DNA of 64,000 bases, taken from contig JAEZZI010000021.1 of the NCBI GenBank assembly GCA_023418595.1, forward strand, positions 62,001-126,000, written 5' to 3'. The stretch comes from Pseudomonadota bacterium. Lineage in GTDB: Bacteria; Pseudomonadota; Alphaproteobacteria; Sphingomonadales; Sphingomonadaceae. Within the stretch, counting starts at the first letter, position 1; each line of letters opens with the position of its first letter. Position numbers and translations under genes: made by a program. The notes beneath the pieces are model-generated. The model searched no databases. It was not told the DNA's origin and saw nothing but the letters and a program-made list of their open reading frames with translations. Positions 26,266 through 35,181 of the stretch are shown here, piece by piece.

Positions 26266-27306
26266 ATGTTCTTTTCCAGATTCTTCAAATTCATGTCGCA
26301 CGATATGGCGATCGACTTGGGGACGGCGAATACCGTCGTCTATCTGCGCGGGCGCGGCATCGTGCTCAACGAACCGTCGGTGGTCGCGGTCGAAACGCTG
26401 AACGGCGTGCGCAAGGTGAAGGCGGTCGGCGACGACGCCAAGCTGATGATGGGCAAGACGCCGGGTTCGATCGAGGCGATCCGCCCGCTTCGCGACGGCG
26501 TGATCGCCGACATCGACGTCGCCGAACAGATGATCAAGCACTTCATTCAGAAAGTGCACGGCCAGCGCCGCTTCGTCCGCTGGCCCCAGATCGTGATCTG
26601 CGTGCCGTCGGGCTCGACCAGCGTCGAACGCCGCGCGATCCGCGACGCCGCGTCGAATGCGGGCGCGAGCCAGGTGTTCCTGATCGAGGAACCGATGGCC
26701 GCCGCGATCGGTGCCGACATGCCCGTGACCGAACCGATCGGCAGCATGGTCGTCGATATCGGAGGCGGCACCACCGAAGTCGCGGTGCTGAGCTTGCGCG
26801 GACTCGCCTATTCGACCTCCGTCCGCGTCGGCGGCGACAAGATGGACGAAGCGATCGTCTCCTATGTCCGCCGCAACCACAATCTGCTGATCGGCGAAGC
26901 CACCGCCGAGCGCATCAAGCAGGAAGTCGGCATCGCCAAGCCGCCCGCCGACGGCATCGGCCAGACCATCCACATCAAGGGTCGCGATCTGGTCAACGGC
27001 GTGCCCAAGGAAATTCAGATCAACCAGGGACAGATCGCCGAAGCGCTCGCAGAGCCGGTGAATACCATCGTCGAAGGCGTTCGAATTGCGCTGGAAAACA
27101 CGGCCCCCGAACTCGCCGCCGATATCGTCGATCAGGGCATCGTGCTCACCGGCGGCGGTGCGCTGCTCCAGGGCCTGGACGAGGTGCTGCGCGACGAAAC
27201 CGGCCTGCCGGTGTCGGTCGCCGAAGACCCGCTGACCTGCGTCGCACTCGGCACCGGTCGCGCGCTCGAGGACCAGATCTATCGCGGCGTGCTGCTCGCC
27301 GTTTGA
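26266..27306 (+). CDS. mreB: Rod shape-determining protein MreB
   Basis: Actin-like filament that guides lateral wall synthesis. The 346-residue protein has the ATP-binding blocks DMAIDLGTANTVVYLRG, VVDIGGGTTEVAVLS and LTGGGALLQGLDEVL. The ATG at 26266 (MFFSRFFKFMSHD) is preferred; upstream in-frame codons would add 16 unrelated residues. First gene of the rod operon, 268 bases before mreC with a palindromic repeat in the gap. Confidence 0.97.
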   Translation: MFFSRFFKFMSHDMAIDLGTANTVVYLRGRGIVLNEPSVVAVETLNGVRKVKAVGDDAKLMMGKTPGSIEAIRPLRDGVIADIDVAEQMIKHFIQKVHGQRRFVRWPQIVICVPSGSTSVERRAIRDAASNAGASQVFLIEEPMAAAIGADMPVTEPIGSMVVDIGGGTTEVAVLSLRGLAYSTSVRVGGDKMDEAIVSYVRRNHNLLIGEATAERIKQEVGIAKPPADGIGQTIHIKGRDLVNGVPKEIQINQGQIAEALAEPVNTIVEGVRIALENTAPELAADIVDQGIVLTGGGALLQGLDEVLRDETGLPVSVAEDPLTCVALGTGRALEDQIYRGVLLAV

Positions 27307-27340
27307 GGGCTCGCCGCAACGCGCGACCATGTCCCCTTCC

Positions 27341-27460
27341 GCTCGTGCTGAGCCCGTCGAACCACTGTCTTTCTTTCGTCCTGTCTGCCCAGCGGCACGA
27401 AGAAAAAACAGTGGTTGGCACTATGCGCCGCCCTTCGGGTCGACAAGCTCAGCACGAACC
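27341..27460. repeat. CTTCGACAGGCTCAG-family palindromic repeat between mreB and mreC
   Basis: CGTGCTGAGCCCGTCGA at 27344 and TCGACAAGCTCAGCACG at 27440 are outer arms; CCACTGTC and AACAGTGG are inner arms. The unit is longer than the dnaE copy because about 20 bases separate the right inner and outer arms. Confidence 0.85.
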
Positions 27461-27574
27461 GGGACAGATCGAATTTATTTTCTGCGGGTTCTGGAACGGC
27501 ATCCGTCCTGCGACTTAAATGGTTCACCCTTCCTCCCGATTCTCGTCGGAAGGTTATGCTAGACTGGGATCAAA

Positions 27575-28468
27575 GTGGCGCCGCAACGCAACAGGCGTCC
27601 GGGCTTTTCGCGGCGGGCGCAATATAGTCTGTTTCTGGGCTATGTGATCGCCGGCGCGGGCGCGCTTCTCGGCGCGATCCTGCTTGCACTGTCGGCGATC
27701 AATCCCCCCGCCTATCAGCATCTGCGCGGCGGCATCCGCGAAGTCACCACCCCAATCTCGTCGGCGCTCGACTGGCTGCGCCGGTCGGTCGGCAACGTGC
27801 CCGAGGCGATCGGCCATTATTTCTTCGTCATGGGCGAAAACGAACAGCTCCGCGCCGAGGTTAAGGCCATCCGCCCCGTGCTGGTCCAGGCCCAGTCGAT
27901 CAACCGCGAAAACGCCCGGCTGCGCGCGCTGCTCCGGGTTCAGGATGTGCCGGTTCAGGGCATTGTCACCGCGCGCCTCGTCAATTCGTCGGCTTCCAGC
28001 ACCCGTCGTTTCGCCACGTTGAACGCCGGATCGCGCCACGGCGTCCGCATCGGTCAGCCGGTGCGCGGTCCCGAAGGCCTGATCGGCCGCACCGTCGAGG
28101 TCAGTCCCAATACCGCGCGTGTGCTGCTGGTGATCGACACCGAAAGCATCGTGCCGGTGCGCCGCGCCAGGGACGGCCTCCCCGCACTCGCCATCGGTCG
28201 CGGCGACGGGCTGATCGACATCCGATCGGCCAATGTCGCCAACATTCCGCTTAATTCGGGCGACCTGTTCGTCACCTCGGGCACGGGCGGCCTTTATCCG
28301 CCCAATGTCCCGGTCGCGCGGGTGATGCGCAACGCCGACGACGCCAGCCTGGCGCGTCCGATGGCCAGCCCCGACGCATTCGACTTCGCACTGGTGCAGA
28401 ATGCGTTCCAGCCGCCGCCTGAACCCGCCACCCAGGCCGAACGCGCGCCAGGAATCGACGCCCCGTGA
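27575..28468 (+). CDS. mreC: Rod shape-determining protein MreC
   Basis: Periplasmic scaffold of the elongasome. The 297-residue protein has one N-terminal membrane helix (residues 20-42), a coiled coil (ENEQLRAEVKAIR to RENARLRALL) and the beta-barrel domain with GSRHGVRIGQPV and GLIGRTVEVS. The start is GTG at 27575. The C-terminal tail is Pro/Ala-rich. It overlaps mreD by 4 bp. Confidence 0.95.
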   Translation: MAPQRNRRPGFSRRAQYSLFLGYVIAGAGALLGAILLALSAINPPAYQHLRGGIREVTTPISSALDWLRRSVGNVPEAIGHYFFVMGENEQLRAEVKAIRPVLVQAQSINRENARLRALLRVQDVPVQGIVTARLVNSSASSTRRFATLNAGSRHGVRIGQPVRGPEGLIGRTVEVSPNTARVLLVIDTESIVPVRRARDGLPALAIGRGDGLIDIRSANVANIPLNSGDLFVTSGTGGLYPPNVPVARVMRNADDASLARPMASPDAFDFALVQNAFQPPPEPATQAERAPGIDAP

Positions 28469-28974
28469 CGCCGATCAACGCCTCGCGGATCGGCGAGCCC
28501 GACCCGCCGGGCCGCGAAGTCTGGCTGGCTCCGGTAACCGTGATGCTGGGATCGCTGCTGACGCTGATCCCGATCATCGCGACCGTCCCGTTCCTGCCGC
28601 CCTTCGGGTTGATGCTGCTGATCGCGTGGCGACTCAGACGGCCCGATTGCTTCAAAACCTGGGCGGCGGTGCCGCTGGGGCTGTTCGACGATCTCGTCTC
28701 CGGCCAGCCGCTCGGCAGTGCGATGTTATTGTGGACGATTGCCTATCTGGCCATCGACATCATCGACGCGCGGCTGGTATGGCGAAGCTTCTGGCATGAC
28801 TTCGCGATTGCGGCAGGGGGCGTCGCATTCGTGCTGGTGGCGGGACGGCTGGTCGCGACCGGCTTCACCGCACATGTCGACACCGTGCTTTTGGTACAGA
28901 TTTTGATCGCGATGGCATTCTACCCCCTGATCGCCCTGCTCGTTGCCCGCTGGGACCCGCGAGTCGCCGAATGA
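28465..28974 (+). CDS. mreD: Rod shape-determining protein MreD
   Basis: Small integral membrane protein of 169 residues with about five helices, including LGSLLTLIPIIATVPFLPPFGLML, joining MreC to the synthases. The GTG start at 28465 overlaps the mreC stop. It overlaps mrdA by 4 bp. Confidence 0.92.
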   Translation: MTPINASRIGEPDPPGREVWLAPVTVMLGSLLTLIPIIATVPFLPPFGLMLLIAWRLRRPDCFKTWAAVPLGLFDDLVSGQPLGSAMLLWTIAYLAIDIIDARLVWRSFWHDFAIAAGGVAFVLVAGRLVATGFTAHVDTVLLVQILIAMAFYPLIALLVARWDPRVAE

Positions 28975-30953
28975 GCGGTCCCGCGCGCATCGTCAGCGAA
29001 GCGGCCCAGAGTTTCAGCTTTTCGCGCCGCGCGATGTTCGTCGGCGGCGGGCAGGCCGCGCTTGGCCTGGTGCTTGCGGGCCGCATGGGCTGGCTGTCGA
29101 TCGCCGAGAATGAACGCTATGCGCTGCTCGCCGACAGCAACCGGATCAATATCACCCTGGTCCCGCCACGCCGCGGGTGGATCGTCGACCGTAACGGCGC
29201 CCCGATCGCCAGCAACCGAACCGATTTCCGGGTCGACCTGATCCCCGACCGGATCGAGGACAAGGAACGCGTCGTCGGCCAGCTCCGGGATTTGCTCGCG
29301 CTCACCGCCGACGATGTCGAACGCATCATGGAGGATCTGAAGGGCGCCTCGGGATTCCAGCCGGTGCCTGTCGCCGAAAATCTCGACTGGGAACGCTTCG
29401 CTGCAGTCAGCGTGCGGCTGCCCGAACTGCCCGGCGTATCGCCGACGCGCGGCTTTGCCCGCTATTACCCCGCAGGCGCGGCGGTCGGCCACCTCGTTGG
29501 CTATGTCGGCGCGGCAACCCGCGAGCAGTTTCTGGAAACCAAGAACCCATTGATGAATACGCCGGGGTTCAAACTAGGCAAGGACGGCATCGAAAAGGTG
29601 CTGGAAGACAAGTTGCAGGGCGTGCCCGGCGCCAAGCGCGTCGAGGTGACGGCACGCGGGCGGCTGGTGCGCGAACTCGATACCCGTCCCGATAGGCAGG
29701 GCGGGACGGTCAAACTGACCATTGATGCGGGACTACAGGAATATGCCGCGCGGCGGCTCGGCACCGAATCGGGGTCGGTCGTGGTGATCGACTGCCTGAC
29801 CGGCGGCGTGCTCGCGCTCGCATCAATGCCGGCCTATGATCCCAACGCCTTTTCGGACGGGATCAGCCGCAACGAATGGGCGATGCTGTCCGAAAACGAC
29901 CATCTGCCGCTGACCAACAAGGCGTTGCAGGGGCTCTACCCCCCCGGATCGACGCTGAAGCCTACCCATGCGCTGGCGATCCAGTCGATGGGGATCGACC
30001 CCGAACGCCGGATCAACTGTCCCGGCGGCTATCAGCTCGGCAATCGCCGCTTCGGATGTCTCGGGCGTCACGGACCGATGAACATGCACACCGCCATTGC
30101 CCGGTCGTGCAACACCTATTTCTACGCGCTGGGCCGCGAAATCGGCATGGACGCGATGGCGGAGGCAGCGCGCAAGCTGGGGTTCGGCGAACAGTTCGAC
30201 CTGCCGATGCCGTCGCAGCGTTACGGCACCGTTCCCGATCCCGAATGGAAACAGCGTCGCTGGAACCAGGCCTGGACTCAGTCGGACAGCCTGAACGCCG
30301 CGATCGGCCAGGGCTATTATCTGGCCAGCCCGTTCCAGCTTGCGCTGTCCACCGCGCGCATCGCCTCGGGCCGCGCGCTCGTGCCGCACATGATCGCAGG
30401 TCAGGTCGGCGCGCCGGGCGTGCTCGGCTTCTCGCCCGAACATCTCGCCGCGGTGCGGTCCGGCATGGACGAGGTCGTCAACGGCGCAGGTACGGCGGGT
30501 CGCTCCAAACTTCCCTTTCCCGACATCCGCATGGGCGGAAAAACCGGCACCGCGCAGGTCCGCCGCCTGTCGGGCATGGCGCGCGGCGGGCGCAACGTGC
30601 CGTGGAAATACCGCGACCACGGGCTGTTCGTCGGCTTCGCGCCGGTCGATGCGCCGCGATATGCGGTCGCGGTCGTCATCGAACACGGCATGTCGGGCTC
30701 TGGTGCGGCGGCGCCGGTCGCGCGCGACTGCCTGACCTTCCTGTTCGACCGCAACAAGGCGATGGACGTGCTCGCGCCGATGGAAAAGGAATGGGGCGGC
30801 ACGATTTCGGAACGCATGGCAAAGGAGCAGGCGGTGTTCCTGGCCCAGCGTCAGGCGATCGCCGCGGGCCTTTCGCCACCGGCCGACGCTGCAACAGCCG
30901 CGCCCGCCACGGCTGCGTCTCCCTCGCCTGCGGCTGCTCCGGCGACGGAATGA
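28971..30953 (+). CDS. mrdA: Penicillin-binding protein 2 (peptidoglycan transpeptidase)
   Basis: Cross-links peptidoglycan during elongation. The 660-residue class B PBP has an N-terminal membrane anchor, a pedestal domain with PPRRGWIVDRNGAPIASN, and a transpeptidase domain with the active serine S327 in YPPGSTLKP, the SCN motif in ARSCNTYF and KTGTAQ. An Ala/Pro-rich C-terminal tail follows. It overlaps rodA by 4 bp. Confidence 0.97.
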   Translation: MSGPARIVSEAAQSFSFSRRAMFVGGGQAALGLVLAGRMGWLSIAENERYALLADSNRINITLVPPRRGWIVDRNGAPIASNRTDFRVDLIPDRIEDKERVVGQLRDLLALTADDVERIMEDLKGASGFQPVPVAENLDWERFAAVSVRLPELPGVSPTRGFARYYPAGAAVGHLVGYVGAATREQFLETKNPLMNTPGFKLGKDGIEKVLEDKLQGVPGAKRVEVTARGRLVRELDTRPDRQGGTVKLTIDAGLQEYAARRLGTESGSVVVIDCLTGGVLALASMPAYDPNAFSDGISRNEWAMLSENDHLPLTNKALQGLYPPGSTLKPTHALAIQSMGIDPERRINCPGGYQLGNRRFGCLGRHGPMNMHTAIARSCNTYFYALGREIGMDAMAEAARKLGFGEQFDLPMPSQRYGTVPDPEWKQRRWNQAWTQSDSLNAAIGQGYYLASPFQLALSTARIASGRALVPHMIAGQVGAPGVLGFSPEHLAAVRSGMDEVVNGAGTAGRSKLPFPDIRMGGKTGTAQVRRLSGMARGGRNVPWKYRDHGLFVGFAPVDAPRYAVAVVIEHGMSGSGAAAPVARDCLTFLFDRNKAMDVLAPMEKEWGGTISERMAKEQAVFLAQRQAIAAGLSPPADAATAAPATAASPSPAAAPATE

Positions 30954-32062
30954 ACGCGCTTTCGATCGTCCCCGCCCCCGTCATGCGCCTGCCATGGGGG
31001 GCCTTGCTTCTCGTCCTCGCGCTGGGCGGGTTCGGCGCGCTTATGCTCTACTCGGCCGCCGGAGGCAGCATGTCGCCCTGGGCGTTCAGCCACGCCAGTC
31101 GCTTTTTGGTCTTTTTCGGCGTGGCGATGGTCATGTCGCGCATCCCGATCGACTGGTATCGTCGTGCGACCTTTCCCGCTTACGGCATCGCCTTGGTACT
31201 CATCGTGATGACCGAATTTGTCGGCCATACCGCGGGCGGCGCGCAAAGTTGGCTCAATCTGGGCTTCATGCGCCTTCAGCCGTCCGAACTGATGAAGCTC
31301 GCCATGGTGCTGGCGCTCGCGCGTTTCTACGAAATGCTGCCCGCGGGCGAGACTCGCAAATTCAGCGCGATCTGGCCTGCGGCGATCCTCATCATGGTCC
31401 CTGCCCTGCTGGTGCTGATCCAGCCCGATCTCGGCACCGCGGTCATGATCATTGCGGGCGGCGCGACGCTCATGTTCCTCGCGGGCGTGCCCCTGCGGTT
31501 GTTCGTCGCGGGCGGGCTGGCGGCGGCGATCGCGATCCCGCTGATGATCGAATATGGCATGCAGGAATATCAGCAAAAGCGCGTGCTGATCTTCCTCAAT
31601 CCAGAGGAAGATCCGCTGGGGGCGGGCTATCACATCACCCAGTCGAAAATCGCGATCGGATCGGGCGGCCTGTTCGGCAAGGGCTTCCTGAACGGCACTC
31701 AGGTTCACCTCAACTACCTCCCCGAAGGCCATACCGATTTCGTCTTCGCGCTGGTCGCAGAGGAATTCGGGCTGGTCGGCGGCGTCACGCTGATCGCGAT
31801 GTTCGTCGCGCTCTGCGGATGGGGCGTGGGGGTCGCGATGCGCGCCAAGACCAAATTCGAACGCCTGACCGCCGCGGCGATCTCGGCGACGATCTTCTTC
31901 TATGTTGCGATCAACCTGTTGATGGTGATGGGGCTGGCGCCGGTCACCGGCATCCCCCTCCCCCTCATCAGCCACGGCGGATCGTCGATGATGACGGTGA
32001 TGTTCGCGCTCGGCATCCTCTTCGCCATCGACCGCGAAAGCCGCAAAGTCCAACGCTGGTGA
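30950..32062 (+). CDS. rodA: Peptidoglycan glycosyltransferase RodA
   Basis: SEDS-family polymerase that makes glycan strands with PBP2. The 370-residue protein has about ten membrane helices, the GAQSWLNLG motif, LQPSELMKLA, IQPDLGTA, LNYLPEGHTDFVFALVAEE, and PLPLISHGGSSMM at the C-terminus. The ATG at 30950 overlaps the mrdA stop. Last gene of mreBCD-mrdA-rodA. Confidence 0.97.
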   Translation: MNALSIVPAPVMRLPWGALLLVLALGGFGALMLYSAAGGSMSPWAFSHASRFLVFFGVAMVMSRIPIDWYRRATFPAYGIALVLIVMTEFVGHTAGGAQSWLNLGFMRLQPSELMKLAMVLALARFYEMLPAGETRKFSAIWPAAILIMVPALLVLIQPDLGTAVMIIAGGATLMFLAGVPLRLFVAGGLAAAIAIPLMIEYGMQEYQQKRVLIFLNPEEDPLGAGYHITQSKIAIGSGGLFGKGFLNGTQVHLNYLPEGHTDFVFALVAEEFGLVGGVTLIAMFVALCGWGVGVAMRAKTKFERLTAAAISATIFFYVAINLLMVMGLAPVTGIPLPLISHGGSSMMTVMFALGILFAIDRESRKVQRW

Positions 32063-32161
32063 TTTTTTGTGGGATAGGCTGTTGCCAACCCCGAAACCCG
32101 GTGCTAACCGCGCGCTTCCAATCGAAACGGCTGGCCGTCGAAGCCGCCGATTACACCGGAT

Positions 32162-32237
<76 letters not shown>

Positions 32238-32302
32238 AATTCTCCCGGTTTCTCAATAACTTGGCAGGTCGTTTGGTCTGGCGACTTTGCTTCTAGCGCG
32301 CA

Positions 32303-32322
32303 GGGGTAACGGCTAGGGTAAC
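32303..32322. repeat. Tandem GGGTAAC boxes near the left end
   Basis: GGGTAAC at 32304-32310 and 32316-32322, 12 bases apart, about 66 bases inside attL. Like the pairs at 36969-36987 and 41852-41870 they may be integrase arm sites or regulator sites. Confidence 0.5.
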
Positions 32323-32329
32323 ATGCGTC

Positions 32330-32611
32330 TCAATCGATATCGTTGCTGACCACAGTCAGGTTTGGCTTCTCCCCGGTAGCCTCAAGGCGATCGATCCGCT
32401 TATCGATCTCATCGGCTAGCCCATGCTTGAGATAGCGGTAATTGGGGATTTCCAAGTCTGGCCCGCCTTCACGAAGCATGGCTGCGAACCCTTTTCCGTC
32501 TAGCAACTGATCGTGATGCATCTGCGTCACCAGAGTCGACAAAATCCCCGAATAGAAACCCACAATGTTAGCTAGGATTTCTTCGTGCGTTCCGATCAGG
32601 CTTCGTTTCAT
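32330..32611 (-). CDS. Hypothetical protein of the element (93 residues)
   Basis: Not recognised. The 93-residue product is probably helical and cytoplasmic, with no signal peptide or membrane helix; the C-terminal half has DEIDKRIDRLEATGE, a likely coiled coil. It lies 7 bases after the tape-measure gene on the same strand, so it is probably co-transcribed, and is the last gene before attL. Confidence 0.7.
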   Translation of the reverse strand: MKRSLIGTHEEILANIVGFYSGILSTLVTQMHHDQLLDGKGFAAMLREGGPDLEIPNYRYLKHGLADEIDKRIDRLEATGEKPNLTVVSNDID

Positions 32612-32618
32612 AAATCAC

Positions 32619-34421
32619 CTATCCTGCTAGCTGTCGCCGCTGACGCTTCGCTGCCTCGTTGTGGGTAGCGTTCATGGAGGCCTTGATAAGCGAAGGCGCG
32701 GCCTGGGCAAGCACTTGGCCCGCATGGTCGCGCACGATCGCGGCAAAGCCGTTGTTGTTAGCAACGACCTCAACATGGAGCTTGGTATCGCCCCGCGATG
32801 CGCCACGCCCATTGTCGTTCGTCGCGAAGTGGCCTGGCGGCACGACATGAACCCGCTCGCGCGCCGACACTCTGGCGCGGGGGATGCCGTTGATCGACAG
32901 AAGGTTGCGGTCCACGCCGGGAATGCCGCCGACATCGAACGCGCCCCCGTTCGCAAGCCCTGGCACGCCGATAGACCGAGCAAAGTTGGCGTAGGCCGCT
33001 GCGTTCATGTTGCCTACCGCCGCGGTCGAGGGAATCCCGCCCCCGATCAAACCGAGCTTGCCAAGGATGCCCACGGCCCCCTCGACCGCGCCCAGCCAGT
33101 CGCCAGATTTCAGGCTCCCGACGATCGACTGGATCGAGCTGGTAACACTTTGCGCCAGAGACGCGAAGCTATCGCCCACCCGCTCGTTTGCTTTAACAGC
33201 CGGATCGACCATCAGTGTTTGCAGCCTGCCAATATGCTGGCCGACCTGATCGACCATATCGGGAATGTAGGAATTGCCGACGACGCGATCGTAGAGTTCA
33301 AAGAATTTGTCGCCGACCCATTTGAGCTTCCCCGCGACCCAGTTGAATACCGCGCCTAGCTTGTCCTGGAGCCATGTTTTCACCCCGACAAAGAGGTTCT
33401 CGACAATCGCGGTGATCTTGTCCCAATTCTTCCACGCGAGGTAAATCCCGCCGATTAGCGCCGCCGCGCCCAAAATTACCGGGTGCGCGAACAGGAAGGT
33501 CATCGCCTTTGCCAAGAGCGGAACGGCGGTGGTCAGCTTCCCGACGACCATCAGCAACGGCCCGGATGCGGCTGAAAGACCGCCGATGACGACTACCGTC
33601 TCCTGCACGGGGCCGGGTAGCTGGGTGAACCAGTCCAGCGCCGAGTTCAGTTTCTCCAGCAACGGATTTAGAACCGGAATCAGCTTGTCGCCGATCGACA
33701 CTTGCAGTTCCGAAAACCTCGCTTGCGCGGCCTTAATCTGATTGGCCATGCTGCCCGACGTGCGCTCCACGTCACCGGATGCATCGGCGAATTTCTCTTG
33801 CAAGATCGCGACGCGAGCGAGCACCTTTTCTTGCTCGCTCATCGCGGAGGTCGAGCTGCCGAACCCCATCTCCATTCCCTTGGCGGCGAGCACGTTATCG
33901 TTGATGACGACGCCAAGTGCTTTCAGGCTCTCGTATTCGCCGGTCGCTGCGGCAAACAGGCGGCGTTGGGCATCGTCGTTCGAGAGGTTCTTGAAACTGG
34001 CAACATCCTGCGCGAGCACGGTTAGCTTGCGGCTAAACTCCGCCGCTTCACCCTCAGGCATCATATCCTTGAAAAAGCCGTGAAACATCGCGGCGGATTG
34101 CTGTAGCTCTTGCGTGCTACGCCCCATCGCGTTTCCCGTTTCTTCCGCCCACCTATTCATGCTCGCACTCATCGAACCGAACGTCGTGTCGAACATGGAT
34201 TGCAGCTCTTGCGCGTCGATCGCGGCTTGAACGGCTCCTTTCCCGAAAAGCGTTAGCGGAGCCGTGACGCCGATCGTGAGGCCAGCCCCCAGCTTCGTCA
34301 TCGACTCCCCGACCTTGCGCGCCACGTCGGTCGCTTTCGCCGAAACGCCATCCAGGTCGGTTTCTGCTTTCTTGAGGCCGCGCGTGTCCGCGTCGAGCAC
34401 TAGCTTGGCAAAATCAGCCAT
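32619..34421 (-). CDS. Phage tail tape-measure protein
   Basis: Sets tail length in long-tailed phages. The 600-residue protein starts with LVLDADTRGLKKAETDLDGV and VARKVGESMTKLGAGLTIGVTAPL, typical of the family. A helical region with QSAAMFHGFFKDM follows, then hydrophobic segments near residues 275-345 and a Gly-rich C-terminal part (GGAFDVGGIPGVDRN). Family members often exceed 800 residues, so this would specify a short tail. No other tail gene is in the element, which is odd and suggests that it works with a helper phage or has another use. Confidence 0.85.
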   Translation of the reverse strand: MADFAKLVLDADTRGLKKAETDLDGVSAKATDVARKVGESMTKLGAGLTIGVTAPLTLFGKGAVQAAIDAQELQSMFDTTFGSMSASMNRWAEETGNAMGRSTQELQQSAAMFHGFFKDMMPEGEAAEFSRKLTVLAQDVASFKNLSNDDAQRRLFAAATGEYESLKALGVVINDNVLAAKGMEMGFGSSTSAMSEQEKVLARVAILQEKFADASGDVERTSGSMANQIKAAQARFSELQVSIGDKLIPVLNPLLEKLNSALDWFTQLPGPVQETVVVIGGLSAASGPLLMVVGKLTTAVPLLAKAMTFLFAHPVILGAAALIGGIYLAWKNWDKITAIVENLFVGVKTWLQDKLGAVFNWVAGKLKWVGDKFFELYDRVVGNSYIPDMVDQVGQHIGRLQTLMVDPAVKANERVGDSFASLAQSVTSSIQSIVGSLKSGDWLGAVEGAVGILGKLGLIGGGIPSTAAVGNMNAAAYANFARSIGVPGLANGGAFDVGGIPGVDRNLLSINGIPRARVSARERVHVVPPGHFATNDNGRGASRGDTKLHVEVVANNNGFAAIVRDHAGQVLAQAAPSLIKASMNATHNEAAKRQRRQLAG

Positions 34422-34459
34422 TCACGCCCCCTATTGGTTCGATGCGGAATTTGCGGTGG

Positions 34460-35170
34460 TCAGTCACTGATCGCGGCCCGCCGTGCCTGTGCCGCTTCCT
34501 GTTCCTTCTTGAGCGGCTCGTATTTCGCGAACGGCAAAAGGCTGTCCACGAATTCGGGCAGGTCTTGCCCCGCCGCCGTATTGATCGCCAACGCCTGCTC
34601 CAGATCGGCAATGCGCTCGGCAAGTTCCGGGTTATGCTCCGTCTCGTATTTCGAGCGAAGGAGAGCGGTTCGCTCGTCCGTCTCACCCGAAAGATAGGCG
34701 GGCGCATCCACCACCGCCGCGATCGTCGCCGCGTCCTTTCGCTTGACGGCCTCGGCTAGAATATCCGACCGCTCGGCCTGGGACAGTCCGCGCAGATAAC
34801 CGCGGATTTCGGGTGCGCGATGGTTTTCGACCATCTCAAGCGTGCTACGCATGGCCGCGCGACAGGCCTTGATCTCAGCCGTCGCCTTTTCCTTCGCCCG
34901 CTCGTTGGCCTCTGCGGCGCTCTTGACCTTTTTGAATGCCATCTCGCGCATCTGGATGAAATGAGCGGCCTCGGTCATGGTCGGATCGGGCTTCTGAAAG
35001 GCATCGACCAGGTTCTCGCAAAAGGTGCGATAGCCGTCATGGGCGTTGCGAAGGCTCTGCATCGCGCTGTCGCCGTTCTCGACCCGTGCCTTCAGGTTCG
35101 GGCGAACATATTGGCTCCCGTTGAGGTTGTCGGTGATCTTGAGATGCTTGGGAAAGTTGATCGCGCTCAT
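34460..35170 (-). CDS. Hypothetical protein of the element, helical (236 residues)
   Basis: Not recognised. The product is hydrophilic and mostly helical, with charged stretches such as KKVKSAAEANERAKEKATAE and ERIADLEQALAI that suggest a coiled coil. No signal peptide or membrane helix is seen. It lies between the large terminase (11-base gap) and the tape measure (38-base gap), where phages place capsid, scaffold or tail genes, but the sequence shows none of those folds clearly. Confidence 0.75.
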   Translation of the reverse strand: MSAINFPKHLKITDNLNGSQYVRPNLKARVENGDSAMQSLRNAHDGYRTFCENLVDAFQKPDPTMTEAAHFIQMREMAFKKVKSAAEANERAKEKATAEIKACRAAMRSTLEMVENHRAPEIRGYLRGLSQAERSDILAEAVKRKDAATIAAVVDAPAYLSGETDERTALLRSKYETEHNPELAERIADLEQALAINTAAGQDLPEFVDSLLPFAKYEPLKKEQEAAQARRAAISD

Positions 35171-35181
35171 CGGTGTTCCTT

